DNA of 64,000 nucleotides from Trichomonas vaginalis G3 (GCF_026262505.1 NC_067203.1:24409411-24473410), one strand, 5' to 3'; counted from the stretch's first letter, positions 1 to 8,826 are shown. Notes: generated from the sequence alone by a model not told the origin. Made by a program: numbers and translations.

Positions 1-392
1 TCTATAATATTTTCTTTCCATTCTACTTGTTCATATTTATATCCAGTGAAGATAGAATAGAAGTTTGGAGAAGGTGTATAGAACTTTATACCTCGAACTG
101 AAAAATCTTCTAACTTTGACAATAAGATATCCCAAGCATCTAACATCTTCATGCCAACTTGTACGACTTTTATTTTCTTAAGTTTCTGTCTACATTCTTG
201 TTCAGACACTATTGTCGCTTTAGGTTTGTTAAAGACTACATCCCATTCTTTCATAACATAACATTCTGGGGCAGAGTCAACATAAATGACTAAACGTTTC
301 AAATTCTCGACTGCTTTGTTATAGTCTCGAAATGGACACATATTTCTGAATGCTTGGAAGTCATAAAAATCTGAAACATCTATTCTGTACAT
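1..392 (-). CDS. Primase-helicase (D5-like) N-terminal part, cut by window edge
   Basis: The frame opens with ATG at 392 and runs off the window with no stop. It reads as ~130 residues with a segment around MLDAWDILLSKL and FTGYKYE. The same pattern (TAWDVLLNQL ... FQGYKYN) occurs in the primase-helicase region of element P2 (31955-32770), in the zone just before the SF3 helicase core. That internal match is the main evidence. By family knowledge such proteins unwind and prime DNA during replication of the element in the host nucleus. It is the first gene seen in P1 and is followed by virion-type genes. The catalytic motifs would lie outside the window, so the assignment rests on the homology alone. 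Confidence 0.6.
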   Translation of the reverse strand, partial: MYRIDVSDFYDFQAFRNMCPFRDYNKAVENLKRLVIYVDSAPECYVMKEWDVVFNKPKATIVSEQECRQKLKKIKVVQVGMKMLDAWDILLSKLEDFSVRGIKFYTPSPNFYSIFTGYKYEQVEWKENII

Positions 393-422
393 TTTTATAA
401 AAATAAAAAAAAATATTTTTTT

Positions 423-1097
423 TTATTCTTGACTTTGTTGTTGCATTTGTTGCATTGTTTCTTGAGCTATTTGTTGTTGAAGTTGTTCTTGTAATACAAT
501 ACTTTCACCAGTTGCATCCAATTCGAAACTTTCTGCCGTCATTGACAAATACATAGGACATAAAAGTTTTACAGGAACAAAGTTTGCGTCAACTAATGTC
601 AACGTTATACTTGCCAAAGTGTTTGAGTTCACTAAGGTTGAAAATTCTGCATTCGAATGAACAATAGGCAAACCAGCAGAGAAAGTATTGTTTATACGCA
701 TAAGTATCTTTTGGTCATAATAGTTTCTGTCGACATTCGAATAACACTTTGAACCTAAGTTTGAAACAATATATAAGATTGGTGTGCTTAATGTCAATGG
801 AATAGACATTCCTTGTATGACACCTTTTCCTGTTATAGGAAACTGTTGGTAGTAAAAACCAGAAATAAGTTTTGTATTATAGCTCATATCGTTTATAGTA
901 AACTCAGTCGGACATCCAAACATAATGAAACCTGCTCTAGTTGCAGCACATGTTACACCCGTACTTAAAGTATTAAATAAGTCAACAAAACCTGTTGGTG
1001 GTATATCTGAGTAAGTATCTTCAAAGGAGTATTTTTTACCATTCACAACAATAAAGTCTTCTGGTGTCAAAAGAGCAAAACAGGCTTTAGTCGTCAT
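423..1097 (-). CDS. Unrecognised virion-type protein of P1, 224 aa
   Basis: The frame is open and starts with ATG (MTTKACFALLTPEDF). The body is rich in beta-forming and small residues with no transmembrane segment. The C-terminus is a Gln-rich tail (LQEQLQQQIAQETMQQMQQQ). A compact beta-rich protein with a low-complexity tail next to other small genes suits a minor capsid or vertex protein of a Maverick, but I see no motif that proves it. It lies between the primase-helicase gene and a run of small genes on the same strand. Confidence 0.5.
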   Translation of the reverse strand: MTTKACFALLTPEDFIVVNGKKYSFEDTYSDIPPTGFVDLFNTLSTGVTCAATRAGFIMFGCPTEFTINDMSYNTKLISGFYYQQFPITGKGVIQGMSIPLTLSTPILYIVSNLGSKCYSNVDRNYYDQKILMRINNTFSAGLPIVHSNAEFSTLVNSNTLASITLTLVDANFVPVKLLCPMYLSMTAESFELDATGESIVLQEQLQQQIAQETMQQMQQQSQE

Positions 1098-1113
1098 TGT
1101 GTTTAAGGTTAGT

Positions 1114-1215
1114 TTACAATATCGTCCTTGAGGACTTTGTAAGTTTGTTGTTATAAGATATATATGACTCAGGGTTTTTAGTCGTAATAGTATAAACCAT
1201 TATGTCTTCTGCCAT
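1114..1215 (-). CDS. Tiny P1 reading frame, 33 aa
   Basis: An ATG-started frame (MAEDIMVYTITTKNP...) fills the gap between the 224-residue and 76-residue genes on the same strand. It is polar and has no recognisable domain. It is listed because Maverick genes are closely packed here and the ATG is preceded by an AT-rich stretch like those of its neighbours. It could equally be chance. Confidence 0.3.
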   Translation of the reverse strand: MAEDIMVYTITTKNPESYISYNNKLTKSSRTIL

Positions 1216-1225
1216 TTATATATAT

Positions 1226-1456
1226 TTAAAAGTTTTTCTGAAAGTGGAGAAGAACTTCATCTAAACTTTCACATGGCGTTTCTTGAAGTTCTCTGTCTAA
1301 GAAGTTCAAATATTTTGTAAATACATAGAACTTTCCTTTGTCTACACGAACAAACAAAACAGGGTCTTTCATATCGTTCAAAAGTGTGTAAAGTCCTTTA
1401 CATGAAATAAAGTCTATATTATTTTTCTTCAAACATCTTTCAAGAAGTTTTGACAT
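1226..1456 (-). CDS. Unrecognised small P1 protein, 76 aa
   Basis: The frame starts MSKLLERCLKKNNIDF and is mixed alpha/beta and polar, ending LLHFQKNF. The ATG follows a CTAAGTAAAA-type stretch that also precedes other genes of this element, which supports it as a real gene. No known domain is recognised. It belongs to a series of small same-strand genes between the primase-helicase and the large structural gene. Confidence 0.45.
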   Translation of the reverse strand: MSKLLERCLKKNNIDFISCKGLYTLLNDMKDPVLFVRVDKGKFYVFTKYLNFLDRELQETPCESLDEVLLHFQKNF

Positions 1457-1462
1457 TTTTAC

Positions 1463-1677
1463 TTAGCAAATAAATTTTAATGAAATGTTGTGGTCGTCAA
1501 ATATTTTTATGACGTCTGGGAAACTATACTTTAAGTTCAACGTTTCACCTCCTTTCATAACGTATATCTTGTCAATGACATTATATGAAACACCACAGCA
1601 ACTAATGTCGGGTTCTATTTCTTTGATGTTTATATCGTCTGCCTCTGTCAAAAGTTTCAATAGTTCTTTCAAGACTT
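1463..1677 (-). CDS. Small P1 protein with an SCCG motif, ~70 aa
   Basis: The product contains ISCCGVSYNVIDKIYVMKG followed by a pattern of Leu/Tyr and an Asp-Ile-Ile-Lys-like helix. A very similar block (VSCCGTVAKINPIKDI, then TELHLTYNDIYNKI) is encoded in element P2 at 27142-27465. Finding the same small protein in two diverged elements argues that it has a conserved role, probably in the virion or in assembly. No database family is recognised by eye. The start codon is uncertain: no ATG fits well, and the frame touches the 3' end of the next gene. Confidence 0.45.
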
Positions 1678-2046
1678 CATGAGGTGCAATGACATATTGA
1701 GTTCACTTTTACAGGGTTGTGTTCGACCAAGTTTAACATTATACTTAAAGCTTGACAAATCTTCTCCTGAGTTTGAAGTTTGTCTTTCAGTTGTTGGTAG
1801 TCGTTTCGAATATCTGCAACAGAACTTAAGTCTCTGCTAACTTCAGGATATGTTGGTTGTTCTTTTACAGGAACAATTGTTATACCATCTTCGTCCTCGT
1901 ATGGTTTCCCCACTTCAACATCTCTGTCTTTGACATTGACAATAACACTTTGACTGTTTGTTTGAGTTGGTGAATTTAACTTCACATCTGCCACCGCCAT
2001 TAAACCTTTTGAAACACTTACGCTTCTATTTTTCGGAAATGACATT
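1677..2046 (-). CDS. Unrecognised P1 protein, 122 aa
   Basis: The chosen start is the ATG at 2046 (MSFPKNRSVSVSKGLMAVADV), because it abuts the start of the opposite-strand gene at 2064 across a 17-bp AT-rich spacer; a longer upstream frame is just antisense to that gene. The middle is acidic (VGKPYEDEDGITIVPVKE) and the C-terminal part is a short helix (DYQQLKDKLQTQEKI). No domain is recognised. The divergent pair with such a short spacer suggests a shared bidirectional promoter. Confidence 0.5.
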
Positions 2047-2063
2047 TTACTTAGAATAAAAAT

Positions 2064-2420
2064 ATGGACGCATTCGAGTATCTTTTCGAATTGAAGCAGA
2101 ACAAAGTTTACACACACAAACAATACAAATACATTGACAGAATAGTTCTTTATACAAACAATGGTAAATGTTATAGAATAGCAGTCTTTGCTGAACCTAA
2201 ATATTTTCATAAAGCAAAGAAAGTTGGTATAACTGAAATGGTGAAAGTTCTTGAAGCAGACAAAAATATAACTTCAAAACTTACAGATATTTCTAAAGGT
2301 AAGTTTATCTTACAATATTATGTCAAAACTGGCGTACTGTCAATATTTGACGGAGAGAAGTCAGTTCAAGAACAACTTACTGACCTGCTGCCAAAATCTG
2401 CTCGATGGAAGCTGCTCTAG
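2064..2420 (+). CDS. Unrecognised P1 protein on the plus strand, 118 aa
   Basis: The frame starts MDAFEYLFELKQNKVYTHKQ. It is basic and mixed alpha/beta, ending SARWKLL. It is the only plus-strand gene in P1 here, runs divergently from the 122-residue gene and converges on the 892-residue gene with a 44-bp 3' overlap. Its ATG follows TTAGAATAAAAAT, nearly the same string that precedes the fibre gene of P3 (45450). The function is unknown. Confidence 0.5.
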   Translation: MDAFEYLFELKQNKVYTHKQYKYIDRIVLYTNNGKCYRIAVFAEPKYFHKAKKVGITEMVKVLEADKNITSKLTDISKGKFILQYYVKTGVLSIFDGEKSVQEQLTDLLPKSARWKLL

Positions 2421-5055
2421 GTTCTCTTCCTTCTCTCTCCCTAACTTTCTTTCTAAACTCTTCACCAAATATACCATCTCTATAGTTCTGTGTAGTTCTT
2501 TGAGATAAATGTTCTAGAACGTCAGGTGTTATATTTCCATCAGCCATGTTCATTTCATACTGGTTCAAAATATCTGCATCTTTCATATCTTTCAATGGCA
2601 TTAAAGCCGCGCTGAAAATACCAGCTATATCTGGTTCACCATTCACTTCCATTGCGTCTACAACTTCTTGGAATTGTGGTTGTAAGTTTATGAACCACCT
2701 ATCCGGATTAGCTTTATGACCCCATCTCATTGTAGTTCCATAGTCTGCAGAAACAAAAGTAGGTTTGTTTCCATATTGGTTAGGTTCTGAATGAACTTTA
2801 AACAATGTTTCATTTCTATATGTTTTGTTGAAATTTAACCTTTTATTTTCACCGAGTTCAGCCAAAGATTGAACGTTATATGGTCGTAAGTAAAAAGGAT
2901 TGTTGTATTTGCGTACATTTTCTTTCAGTACTTCCATTCTATGCTGAATATTTTCATCTGATGTTGGAGTCTTTTGTATGTCGGCGAACATTTTTCGATA
3001 TTCTTCTACTATGTCAGCCGAATTTTTCTTAGACTCTTGGAAAGATTCCATATTCCCCGCATACACTTGTTGAGGGTCAAGATTTTTCGGCTGTTCCAAA
3101 TCTTCATCTAGTTCTGTGAAGTTAGTTTCCAAAGGAGGGACTTGTTTGTTTCCTTCAGGCTCTTCTAGCTGTTGTTGCTGAACTATTTCTTCCATGTCTG
3201 GTTGTATCTGAACTTCTTCCTGTTGAGTTTCTTGTACCTCATCTGCTGGCATTTCATATATTCCGAGACCGTTTTTAAAAAGTTCCCTATCTAAGTCATC
3301 CGGACTCATAAACCTTTCTTCTTTCGTTCCGTCTCTATTTTTTACGCGTTTCATGAAGAGAGTTGAATTATCATTTAGCTCTGACACCAAATATCTCGGA
3401 GTAAATTCATTCATGTCATTTGGATGATATGCTATTAAATCATATCCCTTAGCGAGCTTGTATTTTCCAGGTTTGAAATTATATCCCATTTGGTGCTGAA
3501 CCATAAAGCTAAATAGGTTCGGGTCAGTATTTCCTTCCTTGAACTTTCTAATAGCTTCTTTATATCTGTCACTAAAGTCAAGAGTATCTGGGTAACCATA
3601 ATCTTCCTTAAGCATTTTTAAGAATTCTTGGTTTCCTTGTTCTCTACTTCTTTTATGTCCTTGCTCTGTTTGTGGTTGTTGTTGTGCAGGGTTTTGAACT
3701 GTTGGTTGCTGTGCTGGTTGTGGAGGTGGTTGTTGTGCTGGTTGTGGAGGTGGTTGTTGTGCTGGTTGTGGAGGTGGTTGTTGTGCTGGATTTGGTGCAT
3801 GCCTGTGTCTGTGTCCATGTGACGATGTAAATGTTTTAGGTAGTCCTGGTGCAGGTGCTTCTCTTGGAGGGTTTGGTGGTATATAAGTTCCACCAGCTGG
3901 CACATATGTTCCATCTGCAGCATAATGTCCTACCTGACTTTTCGTTCTTAAGAAAGCATTTACTAGGTCTGTTTTGGTCTGTTGTAACTCTTTTTCTTGA
4001 CTTTCCACAACAGTTGCTCTAACGGCGTCATAGGCACTTTGAACTGCCTGTCTCGTTGCTGCATCTGTTATTTTCGTCATATTTTGTGCTACTTCTCTTA
4101 ACTCTTTGTCGAAACCTTCAGACTTCAGTTTCTTTCCAGATGAGAAGTCGTTCACTAGTTTCACCTTACTATGAAGAGCTTCGAAGGCGTTCTTAAAGTC
4201 AGCATTCATTAAAGCTTCATTTGAACTGTCTTCATCCGCTTGTATTTTTGTCCTTATTGACCCTATAAGTTGGGCTGCTTTAGCGTTGGCTTGGGCATCT
4301 AACCAGTCATTATTAGCTTTTATATATTCTGCGCTTTTCATTGCCTTTTGCATGGCTGCGTCGTTATTTTTACTTTCTTGTGCTAAGTTTTCATACTGTA
4401 CGGTTTGGTTTTGCAACTGTAAAAGTTTTTCTGCCTTTACATTTGCTTCAACTTCTTTTTTATACTCATCGCTATCCATATATGTCTTCAGGGCTTTTTG
4501 TTTTATTTCTTCATCTTTCAGTACTTTATATTGAGTAGTATGGTTTTTCAAATTTATAACATCTTGTTCCATTTTTGCTACTTCTGCTGCTTTTTCTGAC
4601 ACTTTTTTCGCATATTCCTCTGTACTTAGTTCTTTCAGTTGTTCTTCTTTCTTCTTTTTCTCTACGTTTAACTCATTTAGTTTCTTTGTCTGTCTGTCAT
4701 ATTCTAGTTTCTTTTCGTTTTCGCTTATTTGTTTCTGTATGTCTATGTTTGACTTTTTGACATCTGTTATTTGATTTTTGAGTGAACTCAAATTCATTTG
4801 ACTTTGAGGGTTATAAGCTGTTCCGTCTGCAGCTCCACCATAGCCTGCCATTTTCGCTAAAAGGGCCGCTCTTAAACCCCCACTCTGTGCACCAATAACT
4901 CGGTTTAAAAGCATAGGGTTGCTTGACATTTGTTGCAACATAGTGGGGTCATTCATCATTTGTTGTTGCAACTGTTGTTGTGGTGTCAGTTTTACTATTG
5001 GATGTTTCAATGCTCTCTTCCTCTTACGTATATTCTTACGTAGCTTACGTGGCAT
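2377..5055 (-). CDS. Large coiled-coil, Pro/Gln-repeat structural-type P1 protein, 892 aa
   Basis: The N-terminus is very basic (RKLRKNIRKRKRALK), as in DNA-packing or capsid-associated proteins. It is followed by Gln-rich sequence, then a long Lys/Glu-rich coiled coil (about residues 85-250). Around residues 410-450 there are three copies of an AQQPPPQP repeat in a His/Pro/Gln linker. After this come two globular-looking parts, one with YGYPDTLDFSDRYKEA and a C-terminal one with FINLQPQFQEVVDAMEV. There is no transmembrane segment. It sits next to the P1 terminal repeat. A virion core or scaffold role is an inference; no family is recognised. The frame is long and open, which argues for a young copy. 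Confidence 0.6.
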   Translation of the reverse strand: MPRKLRKNIRKRKRALKHPIVKLTPQQQLQQQMMNDPTMLQQMSSNPMLLNRVIGAQSGGLRAALLAKMAGYGGAADGTAYNPQSQMNLSSLKNQITDVKKSNIDIQKQISENEKKLEYDRQTKKLNELNVEKKKKEEQLKELSTEEYAKKVSEKAAEVAKMEQDVINLKNHTTQYKVLKDEEIKQKALKTYMDSDEYKKEVEANVKAEKLLQLQNQTVQYENLAQESKNNDAAMQKAMKSAEYIKANNDWLDAQANAKAAQLIGSIRTKIQADEDSSNEALMNADFKNAFEALHSKVKLVNDFSSGKKLKSEGFDKELREVAQNMTKITDAATRQAVQSAYDAVRATVVESQEKELQQTKTDLVNAFLRTKSQVGHYAADGTYVPAGGTYIPPNPPREAPAPGLPKTFTSSHGHRHRHAPNPAQQPPPQPAQQPPPQPAQQPPPQPAQQPTVQNPAQQQPQTEQGHKRSREQGNQEFLKMLKEDYGYPDTLDFSDRYKEAIRKFKEGNTDPNLFSFMVQHQMGYNFKPGKYKLAKGYDLIAYHPNDMNEFTPRYLVSELNDNSTLFMKRVKNRDGTKEERFMSPDDLDRELFKNGLGIYEMPADEVQETQQEEVQIQPDMEEIVQQQQLEEPEGNKQVPPLETNFTELDEDLEQPKNLDPQQVYAGNMESFQESKKNSADIVEEYRKMFADIQKTPTSDENIQHRMEVLKENVRKYNNPFYLRPYNVQSLAELGENKRLNFNKTYRNETLFKVHSEPNQYGNKPTFVSADYGTTMRWGHKANPDRWFINLQPQFQEVVDAMEVNGEPDIAGIFSAALMPLKDMKDADILNQYEMNMADGNITPDVLEHLSQRTTQNYRDGIFGEEFRKKVREREGREPRAASIEQILAAGQ

Positions 5056-5059
5056 TTTA

Positions 5060-5341
5060 AGTGAAGTTAAAAAGCGGTTTTTGACAGATGTTTATATGAC
5101 ACTTTTTGTTCAGCACAAAAAACTACTCGGTCAAAGTGTTGTCAGTTTTGTAAAATAACCATCCTATCTCATTCTATAAGGGGGAAAAGGCTTCTCAAAG
5201 TATACTTCCTTGGAACGCCTGTAACTTTTCCTGTAGCGACGATAGACCCTTACTTGTCCGGACAAAGTTATACTAAACATCTTCAGGGCTAGAGGGCACG
5301 AAGTGCCTGGAGGCCCCACTACCTTTTTTTTTTTTTTTTTT
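5060..5341. repeat. Terminal repeat of P1, ending in poly-T
   Basis: Read inward from 5323 the sequence begins GGTAGTGGGGCCTCCAGGC and contains the near-palindrome GGCACTTCGTGCC. About 55 bp match the left end of P3 (42047 onward), and a second block (AAGTGTCATATAAACATC, near 5090) is also shared. Between these blocks the two ends differ. The outermost part is 18 T, mirrored by 24 A at P3, so a homopolymer belongs to this terminal repeat type or to its preferred target. Confidence 0.75.
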
Positions 5342-5354
5342 CACACATATAAAA

Positions 5355-6596
5355 ATGGCGATGTCTGAGATTTATGATCAATTTTTCGGCCTCATGCAAA
5401 AAGGGGCTGATATTAAGGTTCTTCTAACCCACCCTTATTGTTACACTATTTATCAATCAGGAGATGAGCTTTTTAATCGAATAATGAGGAGGAATATCAG
5501 AAAAGCCTTTTACTATGCCCTTAAACCAAATGATAAACCATATGTTTTAGCTTCATACAAAATTTTAACAGTAATTAATAATGCTTTCGTGCAAGATATA
5601 ATTGATAATAATTTAATTCTCGAATACTATCCGAAAATTTTCCAAACGGAATCGCCCAATACCCTTCTAATCAGTAGATATTCAATGCTTGCTACCGTTA
5701 CGCTCTCAGCTTCGGTAAAAAATTCAGAAAAAACTTGCCAAATCTTCGTTAACTTGCTTAACGACGTTAATTTCTTAGCCACATATTATTTATATCACTC
5801 AATATATACATTTCCAGACAGATTTGTTCGTAATAGGCAAGCAATTGTAAATTTGCATTTAGAAGTTCTTATTTCACAGTATATACGTCGTATTGACGCA
5901 TCTACTATCGATTTCAATAACATTTTAGACCCCACGACATCCAAATTAGTTGCCTGGTATAACTTAATTAAAGTGGCCATTGATAATAACGTTTATGATA
6001 AGCAATTTGTTTCCGATGATGTATGGCAATCATTAAGTATTGATGCAGAAGTACCTCAACGCGTTCATGACGCTCGATGGGATGCAATTTCCTCATTTTG
6101 CAAAAAAACACAACCCTCATTCTGCATGGTATTCTTATACCAAGCGTTTCATCTATTTTCAGAAGTTCCGACTACTTTATGCCCTTACCATGTATCAGCT
6201 CTTGAAGTTATTACAAATGTAATTCCGGCATGTCCAAATGAACTTCAATTTAGTGTTTTGCAAACTGTATTGAATACTATTATTCGTCATCCATCCAATT
6301 CTTTCTTCCATCTGGCTGCTCTCCATCTTTGCGAAGTTTTAAGCGCAATCCCAAGTATTTGCGAGCAGGCAGCAATTATCTTTGTTCCTCCTCTTATAAA
6401 AGAGACTAGTGATAGAACAAAAGGTATTTTGCACGTTGCTGCTTTCGCAATAATTAAAGCTTTCTTATTGGCGACAACAAAGAACCAGCGATTGCACACA
6501 ATGTTGTTTTCGTTAAACGACGTTGTAACATTCATTAGAGGAGACCTCAGACAATACGAAGAGCTTCTGACAACTTCTTATGGAGATGAGAAATAA
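5355..6596 (+). CDS. SAPS-like / ARM-repeat protein (possible PP6 regulatory subunit), 413 aa
   Basis: The protein is all-helical with no transmembrane segment. Its N-terminal layout follows the SAPS domain of protein phosphatase 6 regulatory subunits: a short helix, then LLTHPYCYTI, a stretch ending PYVLASYKILTV, then an inhibitor-like helix and SPNTLLISRYSMLATVT. The rest resembles ARM/HEAT repeats. SAPS proteins bind the PP6 catalytic subunit and choose substrates; here that role is inferred from pattern only. The ATG at 5355 is 13 bp from the end of the Maverick P1, so the native promoter has been displaced or replaced. Another ARM-type protein is the main alternative. Confidence 0.6.
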   Translation: MAMSEIYDQFFGLMQKGADIKVLLTHPYCYTIYQSGDELFNRIMRRNIRKAFYYALKPNDKPYVLASYKILTVINNAFVQDIIDNNLILEYYPKIFQTESPNTLLISRYSMLATVTLSASVKNSEKTCQIFVNLLNDVNFLATYYLYHSIYTFPDRFVRNRQAIVNLHLEVLISQYIRRIDASTIDFNNILDPTTSKLVAWYNLIKVAIDNNVYDKQFVSDDVWQSLSIDAEVPQRVHDARWDAISSFCKKTQPSFCMVFLYQAFHLFSEVPTTLCPYHVSALEVITNVIPACPNELQFSVLQTVLNTIIRHPSNSFFHLAALHLCEVLSAIPSICEQAAIIFVPPLIKETSDRTKGILHVAAFAIIKAFLLATTKNQRLHTMLFSLNDVVTFIRGDLRQYEELLTTSYGDEK

Positions 6597-7383
6597 TTTT
6601 TTGATGTTTTATTTATTTGTATATATAGTATAGAAATAGAAGTAAAATTAGTAACTTCCTTAATATTTGTTTGTGAATTTTTTAACAATTTTATCAATAT
6701 CATTTAAAATTTTATGGAATTTATATAGGATGTAATGGATATTATATAATTGCTGGTTGTATATGATGTATGGAATGATTTTGGAAACTTGATTTAGGAA
6801 AATTTCCAATCCAAAAAGAATGATAAAAAAATTATAGGTCTACGAATTATACAGAAGGAGTTGAACTCTATGTTATTGAATATTTTATAACCAAACCATG
6901 ATTCTCTCATTTTTAATCTATAAAATTTTTCAACTTCTCTACAGATGATTCATACTGAAATATCTTCGCCTATAGCAGCAACAAAGAGACAAAAATGCAA
7001 TAAAATGATTCGAAATTGGAATTGATATTCGTAAAATTACAAAGATTTTGAAAATTTAAACCAATATTTATATTTCATCATGAGAGATAAGACAGCTGTG
7101 ATTAAGCTTTGAACCGATGTATAGGGGAAAAAATTGATCGAAACAACCCCAGAAATATTTTAATCAACTGTGCTCAAATCAATATTTTATTATCGAATTT
7201 GAAATTTATTTAAAATTTTATATTCAGAATAATTTCAAAGAAAAAAATTCAACATCATTTATCTTTTCATATTTTTATATGCTATAATGAACTCGTTATC
7301 TGATCCCAACAATATTTTTTTGTCATTTCTCATTCAAAAATTTGAAACAATTCAATCCAGACTTTCAATTCTATTCAATTGAA
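6597..7383. other. Gene-free stretch with MFS gene promoter at its right end
   Basis: This AT-rich DNA has no convincing reading frame on either strand. An Initiator-like TCATTTCTCATTC lies at 7323-7335, 48 bp before the MFS transporter start. Nothing else is seen. Confidence 0.6.
7323..7335 (+). promoter_or_regulatory. Trichomonad Initiator (Inr) of the MFS gene
   Basis: TCATTTCTCATTC matches the published Trichomonas vaginalis Inr consensus TCAYTWYTCATTA at 12 of 13 positions. In that species Inr is bound by IBP39 and sets the transcription start, usually within about 20 nt of the ATG. Here the nearest in-frame ATG is 48 bp downstream, longer than usual. Confidence 0.6.
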
Positions 7384-8826
7384 ATGGAATGCGATGATGA
7401 ATCTTCGTTAGGGAAATCACCATCAGGATTTAAATTTCAAATTACTAGATTGTACACCTATAGTACCTTAGTTTTACTATATACTCTCGTTTCTTTTCAC
7501 AAACAATGTACATCTGTTTTACAAAAAGATATTGCTAAAGAATACAATGTCGAAGAGAACAAAATTACAATATTTTCATCTATTTACTTTTACCTTTATG
7601 CATGTTCTCAACCATTTGCAGGCTTATTTGCAGATCTGTTAGATCCTACAATTATTGTAGGTGTCACTGGATGCATTGCTGCAATTGGGTCAATAATAAT
7701 TGGAGCATCTAAATCACTTGCAGTTGGTATTTTCGGAAGATTGCTTGTCGGTTTGGGATGTGGACCGACTTATGTATCAACATGTCGTGTTATTACAAAT
7801 TGGTTCAAACTAGAGCATTTGCCTATATACATGGGTATTCTTGTTGCACTTTCAGGGACTGGTGGAATACTTGCATCATTGCCATTAGTAAAATTTGCAA
7901 ATAAATATGGATGGAACGCTGCACTATATGGCATTGGAGGAATAAGTGGAATACTATCAGTATTCGTACTCTTTTTCGTTAGAGGAAATCCAATTTCCAA
8001 AGGTTATCAGCCAGTGAACGATCAATTGACTTCATCTTCGGATGAACCATCTTCATTTAAGGACAAAATGAAACTGTTGTGGTCCAATTTTAAGACAGTC
8101 CTTTCATACAAATATTTCTGGGTAATTACATTATTTAATGCAACTTCATCTGGTCCTTACTTTGATGTAGCTGCATACTGGGGAGGTCCATATCTCAGAG
8201 ATATATTAGGCTATGATAGCGACAAATATGGCACCACAATGATTTCATTATCAATTGGGGTAATTGCAGGATCGTTAATTCTTCCTAACATCCCAAACTT
8301 ATTGCGTACAAAGAAGTGGATGTTAGTTGCAGCAAGTACTTTTGCAATTTCTGCAATTATTCCATTGTTCGTTCGAGGCAAAAGTTTAACAAACGCTGCC
8401 ATTTGGGTTCTCTATATTCTAATTGGATTCTTCACAGCTCCTTGTATAAGTATATCTTATCCTTTAGTTTGCTCGTATTATCATCCAAAAGTTGCGGGAT
8501 CTTCAGTTGGACTTGGTAACTTCTTTTTATTCGTTGCTGCAGCAATTTATCAGCAGATATCAACTCTTGGTTTTAGAACTAAAGACGCACAAAACAATAT
8601 TATAAGAGATTGGTATGGTTACAAGTGGGGTCTCTGGTTTTTCTGTATTGTTTCATTAGTTATATCACTAATTTGTGCTCTGATTGCTAAAGAGACAAAA
8701 GTAATTGAAAAAGATCCAGCAGATAATGAAGATCTAAATGGATCTACCCAAGATAAGAAAGATAGTTCTTCTAATGAACAAAATGAATCAAATACTGAAG
8801 ATTCTGGATCAGGAGTTGATGCATAA
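7384..8826 (+). CDS. Major facilitator superfamily transporter, 480 aa
   Basis: About twelve hydrophobic segments are spread through the protein in two groups of six, split by a hydrophilic loop near residues 215-240 (VNDQLTSSSDEPSSFKDK). The signature loop GRLLVGLGCGPTY is followed by RVITNWF, typical of MFS helix 4-5. The C-terminal tail is Ser/Asp/Glu/Asn-rich and cytosolic. The family moves small solutes by proton or gradient coupling; the substrate cannot be read from sequence. The ATG at 7384 is chosen because the longer frame starts only with a TTG. It is flanked by unrelated single genes, so it is an independent unit with its own Inr. Confidence 0.85.
   Translation: MECDDESSLGKSPSGFKFQITRLYTYSTLVLLYTLVSFHKQCTSVLQKDIAKEYNVEENKITIFSSIYFYLYACSQPFAGLFADLLDPTIIVGVTGCIAAIGSIIIGASKSLAVGIFGRLLVGLGCGPTYVSTCRVITNWFKLEHLPIYMGILVALSGTGGILASLPLVKFANKYGWNAALYGIGGISGILSVFVLFFVRGNPISKGYQPVNDQLTSSSDEPSSFKDKMKLLWSNFKTVLSYKYFWVITLFNATSSGPYFDVAAYWGGPYLRDILGYDSDKYGTTMISLSIGVIAGSLILPNIPNLLRTKKWMLVAASTFAISAIIPLFVRGKSLTNAAIWVLYILIGFFTAPCISISYPLVCSYYHPKVAGSSVGLGNFFLFVAAAIYQQISTLGFRTKDAQNNIIRDWYGYKWGLWFFCIVSLVISLICALIAKETKVIEKDPADNEDLNGSTQDKKDSSSNEQNESNTEDSGSGVDA

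Larger units (their letters stand above)
1..5341 (-). mobile_element. Maverick/Polinton element P1, right end only
   Basis: This is a virus-like DNA element whose left part lies outside the window. It holds a primase-helicase segment, several small virion-type genes and one very long structural-type gene, mostly on the minus strand. It ends in a terminal repeat that shares its outer ~55 bp (GGTAGTGGGGCYTCC... read inward) with element P3 at 42047. The boundary is a run of 18 T (5324-5341) directly against host DNA. Long open frames remain, so this copy looks fairly young and largely unbroken in the visible part. The Maverick assignment rests on the terminal repeat shared with P3, which has an integrase remnant and a fibre gene, and on the known abundance of Mavericks in trichomonads. 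No target duplication can be tested because the other end is absent. Confidence 0.8.

Noticed and set aside
3628-3822. Plus-strand Leu/Trp-rich frame opposite the large P1 gene
   Set aside because: It is the antisense shadow of the Pro/Gln repeat; the repeated WLLCWLWR pattern comes from the complementary codons.
7342-7383. Longer N-terminus of the MFS transporter
   Set aside because: It would need a TTG start. The ATG at 7384 is used instead; the same reasoning moved the starts of the FolC, TAF6, METTL21-like and TMEM181-like genes.
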